Of a DNA stretch of 64,000 nt, positions 15,922 to 23,732 are shown one piece after another (position 1 is the first letter of the stretch; every line of letters starts with the position of its first letter). The DNA comes from Duganella flavida (GTDB lineage Bacteria; Pseudomonadota; Gammaproteobacteria; Burkholderiales; Burkholderiaceae_D): positions 124,001 to 188,000 of the forward strand of contig NZ_WWCN01000006.1 in NCBI RefSeq assembly GCF_009857445.1. The letters run 5' to 3'. The notes beneath the pieces are model-generated. The model was not told the origin of the DNA. It made no database searches and saw only the letters and a program-made list of their open reading frames with translations. A program made the translations under genes and the position numbers.

Positions 15922-16209
15922 ATGAACTACACAGTCTTCCTGAAGCATATTGATATAGATACCATGGGCGAAAAACTAACGACCAAGCGACTCGTCCACG
16001 CATATGACACTCTAGATGGAATGTTTGCCCTGCGCGCCGGGAGAATTTGGGACGTGGAAACGACGCTAAAAGATGACTACGTGGTGTTAGATATTCAAGG
16101 AGACGGTTCGAAAGACGAAGCCTTGAAGATGGTGGCTAAAGTGATTGCGGAACAGAACTGGGCAATTCGCGGCTTGCGCCTGGATTTTTACCAACCGAAC
16201 ACGCACTAG
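15922..16209 (+). CDS. Hypothetical protein
   Basis: The 95-residue protein (MNYTVFLKHIDIDTMGEK, RAGRIWDVETTLKDDYVVLDIQG, ALKMVAKVIAEQNWAIRGLRLDFYQP) shows a mixed alpha/beta pattern with a glycine turn in the middle, like a small ferredoxin-type fold. I do not recognise a family. There is no signal peptide. The ribosome site is weak (GAAAAAAA directly before the ATG). It follows the TorT-like fragment on the same strand and precedes a binding-protein gene; no functional link can be shown. Confidence 0.5.
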   Translation: MNYTVFLKHIDIDTMGEKLTTKRLVHAYDTLDGMFALRAGRIWDVETTLKDDYVVLDIQGDGSKDEALKMVAKVIAEQNWAIRGLRLDFYQPNTH

Positions 16210-16432
16210 CTGATGCTACCAAGCTGCCTAACCGAGGTAAGTGAATACTAAAGGTCGGCTGCAAAACCTGAAGGAGAAGCAAAGGGGCACGAGGTAAAGT
16301 CGACACCGATTTGGCTACTCCTCGAGCGAATCGAAGCTGAGCAGCTCCGAAAAATCGACATCTGGCAACGAGTACTTTAGATTTAACAAATCTACGAAAT
16401 ATGTGACATCTAGCCTAATACATGCTCAAAAA

Positions 16433-17227
16433 ATGTATCGCCTTTACCTAAAAATTGCACTCCTCCTAGCTGCGACGCAAAGTGGTGCCGTAGAAGGCTG
16501 CGAGCCGATTTCCTTCGGGTACCTCGACCAAGAAAGACCTCCATACTGGCTTGGCGTAGGGACAGCGGTGCCCGAACGGCCTGGCGCCTCAGTCGAGTTA
16601 GTTCAGCGAGTCGCGGCAAGCGTAAAATGCGCGGTCAAATTGAAGCGGATTCCGGTATTGCGTATCCGAGCAGCACTTGCATCAGGAGAGGTTGACTTTG
16701 CTCCGATGGACTCAAGTTCAGAGCATGTTTCAGGCATCGAATTCCCTCGCGACAAGAACCACGAACTGGATATCACCCGTGGCCTTCCTCAACGTATTGT
16801 CGTCTATGTCAGAGCATCCGACCAAATACCAGCCAACACTCGTCCGATAACGTATTTTAAGCAACGTAGACTCGGTATCACGTTGGGCTCCAGTTACAAA
16901 ACACGAATGGAGAAAGTAGGATTACAGGTCGACAGTGGCGCTATGGACATCTCTAGAAATCTGGAAAAACTAAGGCTAAATCGCATTGACGGATTCGCCG
17001 TATCCGTCGTCTTCCCTGAAGATATGGACAGCTATGTCGCAAAAAGGTACGGCAGAAGCATCGTCCGAATGCAGAACCCCTTGTTTGTAGACCACATTTG
17101 GCTGGCTGTGAATCAAAGCTACTACTCAGCCCATCAAGGCCAGGTTGAGAAGATGTGGACATGGCTCGGCTCAACGGGGCGCAAGCAGTTTGCAGAATTG
17201 CTGAAAGAGTACTCAGCGGCGAACTAA
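16433..17227 (+). CDS. Periplasmic substrate-binding protein (SBP_bac_3 type)
   Basis: From the ATG at 16433 a signal peptide (MYRLYLKIALLLAATQSGA) precedes a family-3-like binding fold: ISFGYLDQERPPYWLG, GASVELVQRVAASV, VDFAPMDSS, RIVVYVR, LGITLGSSYKTRMEK and LRLNRIDGFAVS. The hinge and both lobes are complete at about 245 residues. No permease or ATPase is adjacent. Like the genes at 1278, 39250 and 46197 it is an orphan binding protein, so a signalling or scavenging role without a dedicated ABC transporter is plausible. An upstream GTG at 16403 is a less likely start. Confidence 0.8.
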   Translation: MYRLYLKIALLLAATQSGAVEGCEPISFGYLDQERPPYWLGVGTAVPERPGASVELVQRVAASVKCAVKLKRIPVLRIRAALASGEVDFAPMDSSSEHVSGIEFPRDKNHELDITRGLPQRIVVYVRASDQIPANTRPITYFKQRRLGITLGSSYKTRMEKVGLQVDSGAMDISRNLEKLRLNRIDGFAVSVVFPEDMDSYVAKRYGRSIVRMQNPLFVDHIWLAVNQSYYSAHQGQVEKMWTWLGSTGRKQFAELLKEYSAAN

Positions 17228-17494
17228 GCGACAACGCCCGAAACCTATGACGAAGAGGCGAAAAAGCCCAACTCAAGCCCAGTAAAATATTAAAAATTGA
17301 ATAAACGGTAAGAATTATTATAACTATTATTTAAGACCACCTCCCCATGCCCTTCAAAGAAATTTCGTCTTAAAAATGTACTCAGTACGCAGAACTCAAA
17401 CAGGAAACCAAGAACTAACAAAGCGAGTTACAATCTGCTTTAGAAAGACGCGAGTCGTCGTTCAGAGCATATCAATGAACGACAAGGACGCAAG

Positions 17495-17908
17495 ATGCAA
17501 AACGAACCTACTCCAACTGGACTCACTGGCCAGCGTCCAATAAGGGTCTTAATCGTCGACGATAACATTGACGCGGGCGAAATTCTTTGCGAATTACTAA
17601 GCGCCTTAGGTTACATCACTCTCTTCCATGAAAGTGCCGCTGCGGCACTATCGTGTTTGGAAGTATTTCAACCGGACGTATGCCTCTCCGACATCTGTAT
17701 GCCAGAAATGGACGGCTACAAGTTCGCGATAGCGCTCCGTGCACATCCTCAGTACGCGCACCTAAAACTTGTAGCACTGACCGCGTATGCTTTACCTAAA
17801 GACCGAGCGGCGGCATTAGATGCCGGATTTAATGACCACTTGTCAAAAACTGCCGGAATTGAAAAAATTCTGCAAGTACTAGGCCCTTCAGGTGCTGCTG
17901 TCAACTAA
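17495..17908 (+). CDS. Single-domain response regulator
   Basis: The 137-residue protein is one receiver domain: acidic pocket LIVDDNIDAG, phospho-acceptor Asp in CLSDICMPEMDGY (SDICMP block), the switch threonine in LVALTAYAL and the lysine in DHLSKTAGIEKIL. No output domain follows, so it works through protein contact, as in CheY-like or phosphorelay shuttles. It resembles receivers found at the C-terminus of hybrid kinases. No kinase gene is adjacent; the nearest partner in the window is the two-component pair at 34.9-36.9 kb, which already has its own regulator. Confidence 0.88.
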   Translation: MQNEPTPTGLTGQRPIRVLIVDDNIDAGEILCELLSALGYITLFHESAAAALSCLEVFQPDVCLSDICMPEMDGYKFAIALRAHPQYAHLKLVALTAYALPKDRAAALDAGFNDHLSKTAGIEKILQVLGPSGAAVN

Positions 17909-18083
17909 ACACGAGACGCCTCACGTCAGTGTTTATACAAAGTTGATAACAGGGTAAAAAGAGGTCATTTCAGTCGCCTAGAACCATCCATTACTGGTGT
18001 GATGATGCCTTCGGGATGGTTGCGGATTCCTACTTGATAGGCCAATCGACGAGTGCTGGCGCCGATGCTGACAATATCGGCTC

Positions 18084-18299
18084 TCATTTTTTTCCGATAC
18101 TCTTGTACACGCCCAGTGCACCACCAACTGTTGCGCCGGTATCCAAAGGAAGTTCGCCATATCGCACAACCAGCGCACCTGCTGCACGAAATGATTCAGC
18201 CATATAGGCCAGAATTGCAAACCACCTTGCCTCGCCGACCTTGGCGAAAAGAGTCTCAGCCAGATGCTTTCGCTCAATCGCTTCCACGCAATGTCTCAT
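18084..18299 (-). CDS. Hypothetical short protein
   Basis: The frame gives about 71 residues (MRHCVEAIERKHLAETLFAK, EARWFAILAYMAESFRAAGALVVRYGELPLDTGATVGGALGVYKSIGKK). The middle is moderately hydrophobic and could be one amphipathic or membrane helix. No family is recognised, and no strong ribosome site is seen before the ATG. It may be a short genuine gene or a decayed one; competing frames exist on the other strand. I list it with low confidence because the composition looks protein-like. Confidence 0.35.
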   Translation of the reverse strand: MRHCVEAIERKHLAETLFAKVGEARWFAILAYMAESFRAAGALVVRYGELPLDTGATVGGALGVYKSIGKK

Positions 18300-18401
18300 C
18301 ATATTAAATTACTTTGCTGATTGCCAAAAAAGCAAATGATGGCACTTTTGCTTCGGATGAATGCATGCGGCAATCATGATTTAAAGAAAAATCATTCATT
18401 T

Positions 18402-18430
18402 GCTATACATCTTCGTAGGGATTTCCTACG
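18402..18430 (+). promoter_or_regulatory. TATAC box and CGTAGG/CCTACG hairpin
   Basis: TGCTATAC (18402-18408, extended -10) is followed by a 6-bp stem with a five-base loop (18414-18430), 18 bases before the NinX-like copy 2 start. The arrangement matches those at 9123 and 50814. Confidence 0.58.
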
Positions 18431-18448
18431 AACACACAAAAGGTCAAA

Positions 18449-18820
18449 ATGAATGAAATTGACATTAAGCTGATGGTCGGAAAACTGCTAGTTCGAGCCT
18501 TCCAGAAAGCTGTATATCCGAACGCAATTGGAGAGAACTCAGGGCCACTTGTAGCCGTAGACGACGATGGCGAAATCGTAGTGTTCTTAGATGAGGAGAG
18601 CACGAAGCCCGAAATCCTAGTGATGAATTCTGCTGAGCAAATGGTTGGGGCGATGTATTTCCTACAAACTTTGAAGGCCAAATTCGAAACTACCGAGGAC
18701 CGAGAAAAAGTGTGCTGCACTATTGGCAATGTGCAGTCTCTAGGAAGAGATTACTTTGAAGCTGGAATGAGAGCATATCTGCTATTCAAATCACGCAACA
18801 AAGAATTCAAGTCTATGTAA
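18449..18820 (+). CDS. NinX-like (DUF2591) protein, copy 2
   Basis: The 123-residue protein shares the architecture of the copy at 9167: N-terminal KLLVRAFQKAVYP, central PEILVMNSAEQMVGAMYFLQTL, and the end GRDYFEAGMRAYLLFKSR. The acceptor-like GMRAYL motif is identical in all three copies. An AAGG site precedes the ATG. The gene has its own TATAC box, covarying leader hairpin and a perfect-stem terminator at 18825, so it is an independent cassette. The family occurs mainly in phages and plasmids, where its role is unknown; early-gene regulation is possible but unproven. Confidence 0.65.
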   Translation: MNEIDIKLMVGKLLVRAFQKAVYPNAIGENSGPLVAVDDDGEIVVFLDEESTKPEILVMNSAEQMVGAMYFLQTLKAKFETTEDREKVCCTIGNVQSLGRDYFEAGMRAYLLFKSRNKEFKSM

Positions 18821-18824
18821 TTAA

Positions 18825-18852
18825 AACGGCGAGCAAGTTGCTCGCCGTTCTT
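18825..18852 (+). terminator. Terminator-like hairpin after NinX copy 2
   Basis: A perfect 12-bp inverted repeat, AACGGCGAGCAA and its complement, sits five bases after the stop and ends in TTCTT. It may serve the minus-strand XRE gene as well, since a shorter T-tract flanks each side. Confidence 0.7.
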
Positions 18853-18885
18853 CCCTCTAACAAGGGAGCGCGCCCCCTTACTGGC

Positions 18886-19329
18886 CTACTCCGGAGTACT
18901 CATACCAACAAGTTCTTCTTCGGTTACACCGAGAGATGCCGCTAATTTTTCAATGCTATCCAAAGAGATGCTCACCACACGCCGCTCAGCTTGACTGACA
19001 TAAGTGCGATGCACACCGGCGAGCTCTGCCAACTTCTCCTGCGACAGACCGCTTTCCAATCTGACACGGCGGAGGTTGGTAGCGAACCTATCAAGAGCCG
19101 ACAGCGTGGAATCTTTACTCAGCATACCCAAGGCAACCATCAGCTTTTCTACATTTTCCAAGGACATGTTTTGCACTGCACGCTCAATATGGCTTACATA
19201 CGAGCGATGAAATCCGGCCAACACAGCTAACTCTTCCTGGCTCATGTTTTGCCGCTCGCGCTCTGAGCGCAGTAAACGCGCGCATCGCTCTCGAAATGTG
19301 GGGCTAGCGATTGGGGGATGGGGCATGTT
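18886..19329 (-). CDS. Regulator with two tandem XRE helix-turn-helix domains
   Basis: The protein has two complete HTH_3 domains in tandem: the first with RERQNMSQEELAVLAGFHRSYVSHIER, the second with RLESGLSQEKLAELAGVHRTYVSQAER. Both keep the SQEELA/AGxHRxYVSxxER signature of Cro/C1-type and restriction-controller proteins. One chain therefore carries what usually needs a dimer, and may bind a two-half-site operator. I chose the start at 19329 (MNMPHPPIAS); an ATG at 19350 is also possible. Two 19-base direct repeats overlapping the upstream region are probable autoregulatory sites. Its targets are unknown. Confidence 0.85.
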   Translation of the reverse strand, partial: NMPHPPIASPTFRERCARLLRSERERQNMSQEELAVLAGFHRSYVSHIERAVQNMSLENVEKLMVALGMLSKDSTLSALDRFATNLRRVRLESGLSQEKLAELAGVHRTYVSQAERRVVSISLDSIEKLAASLGVTEEELVGMSTPE

Positions 19330-19350
19330 CATAGCCCAACTTTCTTGCAT

Positions 19351-19414
19351 TACTCGTTTTATATCTACAGTCCATCATTCGACTCTATTTACTTCTACTC
19401 GTTTTAAATCTACA
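19351..19414. promoter_or_regulatory. Two direct repeats upstream of the XRE gene
   Basis: TACTCGTTTTATATCTACA (19351-19369) recurs at 19396-19414 with one mismatch (TACTCGTTTTAAATCTACA). The copies start 45 bases apart, on the upstream side of the tandem-HTH gene. Their position and AT-rich centre fit an operator or promoter pair bound by that protein. Confidence 0.55.
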
Positions 19415-19536
19415 ATAAAGTTTCCATGACGAAATCTTTGAGGCATTTTGCATCTAAGTCCTAACAGCGCCGCACTCTTCGCTAAGGCCAAAAGGGCACG
19501 TTCTCGATAGACCTCACATAATAGGAACTTGATTAA

Positions 19537-20211
19537 ATGAAACATTTGAACTCCATCGCAGTCCTCGCAGCTGGTATCGCTCTTACAGCATGTTCTACTG
19601 TGAATACCACCCTCGCAGAACGCCATGAGGTCATCGAGATGTACCACGTGTTCGACATCAAGACCAAGGCTGATACTGCAACTATCGCTAAAGCCACCTC
19701 GGATGGTCTCAGCGCGAACACCAATAACATCCAGACCGCCATGCCACTTCAGCTTGGCAAAACCATCCCTGCCACTCCTGGCCGATTCAGCATCGATGAC
19801 GTGGCGGCCGGAATGAACGGCCAAAACTCCGCAATGTTGAAAATGCTGGCGAATCAAAGTGGCGGCCTCGGTCTTAAAGTTGCCAACTGCGAGGGCGCCG
19901 TTTGGACGTCCAAGGCAGTTCGCAATATCACCGGCTCGAACAATCTGACTTTGTATTCCTGCCTCTACAAATATCGCGATGGCTACAACCTGGATATGTA
20001 CGCCGTATTCACTAAAGAGTCAGGAGGGCTTTATCAAGTCATCCGCGAAGGCGCAAACGCAATTGCGGGAACTCCTGAGGCGTGGGTCAACAAAACCATC
20101 GTGGACGCCGTACGGTCCATTGAACGTGCAGCCGGAGCTCGTGCTGTTCATGTAGAAGGCCAGCCGGAGCTAGGTCCTCTTCCAGCAGTAGACCAGCTCA
20201 GCGCGAAGTGA
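19537..20211 (+). CDS. Putative lipoprotein, first gene of the flagellin operon
   Basis: A signal sequence ends in the lipobox LTAC (MKHLNSIAVLAAGIALTAC), so the 224-residue product should be a lipoprotein. The mature part contains EVIEMYHVFDIKTKADTATI, a lysine-threonine-rich repeat-like stretch, and VANCEGAVWTSKAVRNITGS and LYSCLYKYRDGYNLDMYAVF, with two cysteines that may pair. No family is recognised. An AGGA site precedes the ATG. It is followed within 8 bases by the next gene and opens a run of eight tightly spaced plus-strand genes up to 24305, so it is probably the first gene of that operon. Confidence 0.68.
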   Translation: MKHLNSIAVLAAGIALTACSTVNTTLAERHEVIEMYHVFDIKTKADTATIAKATSDGLSANTNNIQTAMPLQLGKTIPATPGRFSIDDVAAGMNGQNSAMLKMLANQSGGLGLKVANCEGAVWTSKAVRNITGSNNLTLYSCLYKYRDGYNLDMYAVFTKESGGLYQVIREGANAIAGTPEAWVNKTIVDAVRSIERAAGARAVHVEGQPELGPLPAVDQLSAK

Positions 20212-20263
20212 GGCCAACGTGAATATGGAGATGTCTCAGGTCAGCACTTGGCTCGTCCAACGC

Positions 20264-20737
20264 ATGACGACCGCCGCTTCTGCTTTGGCTGTCGGGCTGG
20301 CAGTCTGCATAGCACCAGCTGCACATGCGGCTCCCTCGGTGGGGTACTGGTTCGACTATACCCCGGGAACCGGGCAGACCGACATGGTGCTGATACCTGA
20401 TGCAATCTCGGATGCTGTACGTCAGGGCTTGCGCGCTGGTGGCATCGCCACGACCACAACCGCTGGCAATGTCGATGCGTTGATAAGTGTCGAAATGGTT
20501 GAATCCTATGAGCCACAGTTCAACTCTCTACGCATCGTGTCGGGCACCATGTTACTCAAGGCGCCGCGCCCTGGTGCCGGTAATTTTGAGCGTCCCATTC
20601 TGCTCTGCGTAACTAGCGTTCAGGCCTGGAGGACCAGCTCCAACACACAAGAGGCAGCACGTAAAGTCCGCGATGGAATAGTGCAAAAAGCTGCGGACTT
20701 CGCGAGAGAGTGCCGCCCTCAGCTCAACAACCTCTAG
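20264..20737 (+). CDS. Secreted protein of unknown function
   Basis: From the ATG at 20264 a clean Sec signal peptide (MTTAASALAVGLAVCIAPAAHA) precedes about 135 mature residues (PSVGYWFDYTPGTGQ, DMVLIPDAISDAVRQGL, VDALISVEMVESYEPQFNSLR, DFARECRP). Upstream GTG and ATG codons at 20219-20231 give longer n-regions; if one of them is used, the gene begins 8 bases after the previous one. The pattern, with an alpha/beta stretch after IPDAISDAV, resembles outer-membrane-assembly lipoproteins, but no family is recognised. Its place between the lipoprotein and the HAD-flagellin genes suggests an envelope function in the same system. Confidence 0.62.
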   Translation: MTTAASALAVGLAVCIAPAAHAAPSVGYWFDYTPGTGQTDMVLIPDAISDAVRQGLRAGGIATTTTAGNVDALISVEMVESYEPQFNSLRIVSGTMLLKAPRPGAGNFERPILLCVTSVQAWRTSSNTQEAARKVRDGIVQKAADFARECRPQLNNL

Positions 20738-20743
20738 ACCTAA

Positions 20744-21130
20744 ATGAAGATGAATATCCCCGACGATTTTCCCCGCACCCCGTCCATAACGTCTCTGCCT
20801 GGCTCGCAGCCGAAGGTGTCTGTTCGGCTCAATGCAACGAGCGGGAAATATGTCGGGTCATTCAACGAGGATGCGATTGGCGAACGCTATGCAGTTTGCA
20901 TCGACCTTGTTGAGCAGCTCGTAGCTAAATGTCGGCGCAATCGAAGCACTAAATACGCCGAGCTGTCGGAAGTGCAGATTCTAGAGCGCCTGCTTGCGCA
21001 ACTACTCGGGACAGATTGGGGAACTGCGCCCGAGATGGCCTGGGTCATCCGAAAGACCGCTGCCGAATTGGAATGGGAAATTTCAGATAGTGCTGTGGTC
21101 CTGAATACGCTGCTTGGAAATTCGAAATGA
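20744..21130 (+). CDS. Hypothetical protein, flagellin operon
   Basis: The 128-residue cytoplasmic protein has a beta-rich N-terminus (KVSVRLNATSGKYVGSFNEDAIGERYAVCIDLVEQLVAK) and a helical C-terminus (VQILERLLAQLLGTDWG, MAWVIRKTAAELEWEISDSAVVLNTLL). No family is recognised. Its stop codon overlaps the start of the HAD phosphatase gene (ATGA), which indicates translational coupling. It may act together with that phosphatase, for instance as a partner or inhibitor; this rests on the overlap only. Confidence 0.58.
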   Translation: MKMNIPDDFPRTPSITSLPGSQPKVSVRLNATSGKYVGSFNEDAIGERYAVCIDLVEQLVAKCRRNRSTKYAELSEVQILERLLAQLLGTDWGTAPEMAWVIRKTAAELEWEISDSAVVLNTLLGNSK

Positions 21131-21672
21131 GCCCTCTCCTCTTTTTGGACTTTGACGATGTTCTTGCGATTAGCCGCCAGCATCCCTCGGGGCAGGTTTT
21201 GTCCGCCCTTCTAAGCGGCAAACTCGACGAAGTACCCGAGCTGTGGGAGAACCTGTTCGATAAGCTTGCGCGTCAAAATTTGCTCATGTTGCATGAAGAA
21301 TTTTTCCCCAACTACGTCATAAGCTCTTCGTGGGCAGGGATGCTGTCTCGCGAACAAATATGCGAAGTGTTGCGTCGCACGAAAATGCACTTCGTTGTCA
21401 GCAACCTGCACCAGGAATGGAAGCTGCCGCACCTGAAGGCTCCCGAGCGAGCGGTGGACATTGAGGCGTGGCTCTATCTCCACAATCAGATAGCACCTCG
21501 GCCTTTTGTGATACTCGACGACGTCATAAGCGGTCATCCCATTCGCAATACGAAACTCGAGGAATACACCGTTCTATGTGACGCATGGGGCGGTCTCACC
21601 GATAAAAAGCTCGAAAACGCGCAGATGATTCTGCGCGCCCAAATGAACCCGACTTCGCCAAATAATGCTTAG
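21127..21672 (+). CDS. HAD-family phosphatase-like protein (HAD_SAK type), copy 1
   Basis: The 181-residue protein has the HAD nucleophile motif LLFLDFDDVL (DxD), a motif II-like ISSSWAGM, and the acidic motif IV in FVILDDVISG. The pattern matches the HAD domains related to polynucleotide-repair 'Swiss army knife' proteins (HAD_SAK). Such enzymes hydrolyse phosphate esters through an aspartyl intermediate. Copy 2 at 22526 has the same motifs, and decayed copies occur at 37255 and 24390. Its start overlaps the previous gene, and its stop overlaps the flagellin start by 8 bases. The substrate is unknown. Confidence 0.7.
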   Translation: MSPLLFLDFDDVLAISRQHPSGQVLSALLSGKLDEVPELWENLFDKLARQNLLMLHEEFFPNYVISSSWAGMLSREQICEVLRRTKMHFVVSNLHQEWKLPHLKAPERAVDIEAWLYLHNQIAPRPFVILDDVISGHPIRNTKLEEYTVLCDAWGGLTDKKLENAQMILRAQMNPTSPNNA

Positions 21673-22516
21673 CCTAAGAACAAACTCCTCGGCGATGTCT
21701 GCCACCCGTGCCGCTGATTCAGCCAGCCGCACAGCAAGTACTTCGATGACCCGGTTATCTACCGGGTACCGCGTCAACTCAGCCATGGACGACGCGGCTG
21801 GTCTTCAAATTGCCACGCGCTTAAATTCGCAAACCAGTGGCATGGCGGTAGCGATACGTAATACCCAAAACGACATTTCGCTAATGCAGACGGCGAGCAG
21901 CGCTGTCGACAACATCATCTCGATTTTTGGCCGAATGCACGACTTGGCAATTCAAGCAGCGGACGCCTCTGCTACTCAGGCTGATAAGCAAGCGCTTCAA
22001 ACGGAGTTCGTGGAGCTATTCCAGGAAGTCTGGAATGAGGTTGGGACTCGCTATAACGGAGAGGACCTCTTCATCAGCCAACCTCCAAATAACCACGCCA
22101 AGCTGTTCTTCCCCGTGCAGATGCAAATTGGTGAGAGCTCCGACAATGTGATGACCGTGAACTTGCAGCCGCAGCTTCTCGGGACATTCGATTCTCTCAA
22201 ATACGACAATACCGCGCTAGAAACCATTCTGACTCAAAATGCCAACGCGGCTATCGATGACACCGTCAACGCGATAAACAGTTGGGCCGCGCTAGGCAGC
22301 GCTATGGGCGCCGTATCTAATCGCCTGGAGCACGTGTACCAAAACCTCGCCAACATCTCAGCAAATGCCAAGGCGGCTACTGGTCGCATCATGGACACCG
22401 ACTATGCTGCCGAATCTGCCGCGACTACGAGTGCACAGATGCTCGAGCAGGCATCCACATCGATGCTCAAACAATCCAACTCAACGTCCCAACTAGCGAT
22501 GACCCTCATCACGTAA
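21665..22516 (+). CDS. Orphan flagellin-like protein
   Basis: The 283-residue protein has flagellin D0/D1 at both ends: SLRTNSSAMSATRAADSASR then RLSTGYRVNSAMDDAAGLQI and SGMAVAIRNTQNDISLMQTA; the C-terminal end reads NISANAKAATGRIMDTDYAAESAA and MLEQASTSMLKQSN, ending LAMTLIT. The central domain is short, so it could polymerise like lateral or minimal flagellins. No fliD, fliS or other motility gene is near. Instead it lies between two HAD genes, with 8 bases of overlap to the first and a 9-base gap to the second. A filament, an adhesin or a decoy function are all possible. Confidence 0.8.
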   Translation: MLSLRTNSSAMSATRAADSASRTASTSMTRLSTGYRVNSAMDDAAGLQIATRLNSQTSGMAVAIRNTQNDISLMQTASSAVDNIISIFGRMHDLAIQAADASATQADKQALQTEFVELFQEVWNEVGTRYNGEDLFISQPPNNHAKLFFPVQMQIGESSDNVMTVNLQPQLLGTFDSLKYDNTALETILTQNANAAIDDTVNAINSWAALGSAMGAVSNRLEHVYQNLANISANAKAATGRIMDTDYAAESAATTSAQMLEQASTSMLKQSNSTSQLAMTLIT

Positions 22517-22525
22517 GGACCAATC

Positions 22526-23101
22526 ATGTCTAGCGCCACACAGCACCAAAACTTCAAACAGGTGAAGCCAGTTGTCTTTCTGGATATCGATGATGTACTG
22601 TGCGTGCATCGCACGCTCAACACGCGTCAAGTACTTGCTGCCTTGGCGGGCGATGAAACCGTAAATGCCGATGAGGTTTGGCAGCAGATTTTTCATCCAG
22701 CAGCGCGTGAGAATCTCCGGGTACTGGACGAAGAGTTCAGCCCGACATACGTCATTAGTTCCTCGTGGACTTTGCACCTTGACAAGCAACAGTTGCGCGA
22801 GACTTTCTGGCGTACCGGTATCGGCTTTGTGGCCGACAATCTTCACCAGGTGCCGTTTACTCCGCGCGACGAAGATTCATATCGCTTGGTAGAAATCGAC
22901 GCATGGTTAGATACCTATCTCGCGCCTGCGCTTTCTCAAGCTAGTTCGACGACGTATCTGATTATCGATGACGTCATTAGCGGCCAATCCCTGCTTGGTT
23001 CTCACCTGGAGGACCGTACAGTCTTCTGCGACGCATGGACCGGCTTTACATACCCCAAATTGGTGACTGCACAAAAAATTCTGCGCCGTGGCCTGCTCTA
23101 G
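22526..23101 (+). CDS. HAD-family phosphatase-like protein (HAD_SAK type), copy 2
   Basis: The 191-residue protein is a paralogue of the gene at 21127: VVFLDIDDVLCVHR (motif I), EEFSPTYVISSSWTLHLD (motif II region), RTGIGFVADNLHQ, and LIIDDVISGQSLLGSHL (motif IV). Both Asp pairs are kept, so it should be catalytic. It has an extra polar leader of about 14 residues. An AAGGACC site lies 4-5 bases before the ATG. The flagellin gene lies immediately upstream, so phosphatase-flagellin-phosphatase is a fixed order here. Flagellin dephosphorylation is conceivable but unsupported. Confidence 0.7.
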   Translation: MSSATQHQNFKQVKPVVFLDIDDVLCVHRTLNTRQVLAALAGDETVNADEVWQQIFHPAARENLRVLDEEFSPTYVISSSWTLHLDKQQLRETFWRTGIGFVADNLHQVPFTPRDEDSYRLVEIDAWLDTYLAPALSQASSTTYLIIDDVISGQSLLGSHLEDRTVFCDAWTGFTYPKLVTAQKILRRGLL

Positions 23102-23130
23102 TCCTATTGACCTTTCTTTGATAAAAATCC

Positions 23131-23691
23131 ATGCACATCACTTTTAAAAAACTGGTTTTGGTGAGCGCTACGTTGAGCTCTATAGCGCTACAGGGCTGCA
23201 CTACCCCTCATCGCAATGAGACCGTCGTCAACCACATAACAAACAATGTGGTTCGAATGGAGGTGAATTGGGGAGAGTACCCGGACAAAGCTTGGTCACC
23301 TGCCTCATACAACGTCATGGCGAAATATCACCATTGGGACGAGAACTCAATTCAATATCGATGGATATGGCCTCAAGCAACCATGCGGCGAGACCTCTAC
23401 GCACAGGTGAATGAGATTGCTATCGTTGCAGATGGAGTTCCATTCTTGAGCCACGGCGACCTAGTCGACGTTTTTGTGCCGCCCTTTGAAACCTATAACT
23501 ACGGTCAGTTGAAAGCTCCCGTCGTAATCCGATTGGTTTGCAAAGCCGATGATAGCGACTGCAAAGCAAAGTCGAAAAAAGAACTTGGTGGATGGAACGA
23601 GGTGGTCAGCAAAGGTAGTCCAGATTTGAGCCGCGTCACCTTTACCAAGACGTTTGACAAGAACGGTAAGAGGCTAGCAGTACCGCACTAA
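23131..23691 (+). CDS. Putative lipoprotein, paralogue of the next gene
   Basis: A signal peptide with lipobox LQGC (IALQGC at residues 18-23) predicts an outer- or inner-membrane lipoprotein of 186 residues. The mature part contains VVNHITNNVVRMEVNWGEYPDKAW, YHHWDENSIQYRWIWPQATMRRDLY, FLSHGDLVDVFVPPFETYNYG and two cysteines near 130-140 (VCKADDSDCKAK) that may pair. It is a close paralogue of the next gene. The fold looks beta-rich; a DUF3304-type assignment is possible but not certain. It sits 30 bases after the HAD gene and probably belongs to the same transcript. Confidence 0.65.
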   Translation: MHITFKKLVLVSATLSSIALQGCTTPHRNETVVNHITNNVVRMEVNWGEYPDKAWSPASYNVMAKYHHWDENSIQYRWIWPQATMRRDLYAQVNEIAIVADGVPFLSHGDLVDVFVPPFETYNYGQLKAPVVIRLVCKADDSDCKAKSKKELGGWNEVVSKGSPDLSRVTFTKTFDKNGKRLAVPH

Positions 23692-23732
23692 CTTGGGCTC
23701 ATTCGCATCAACAACCCAGTTTATGGAGAAAT

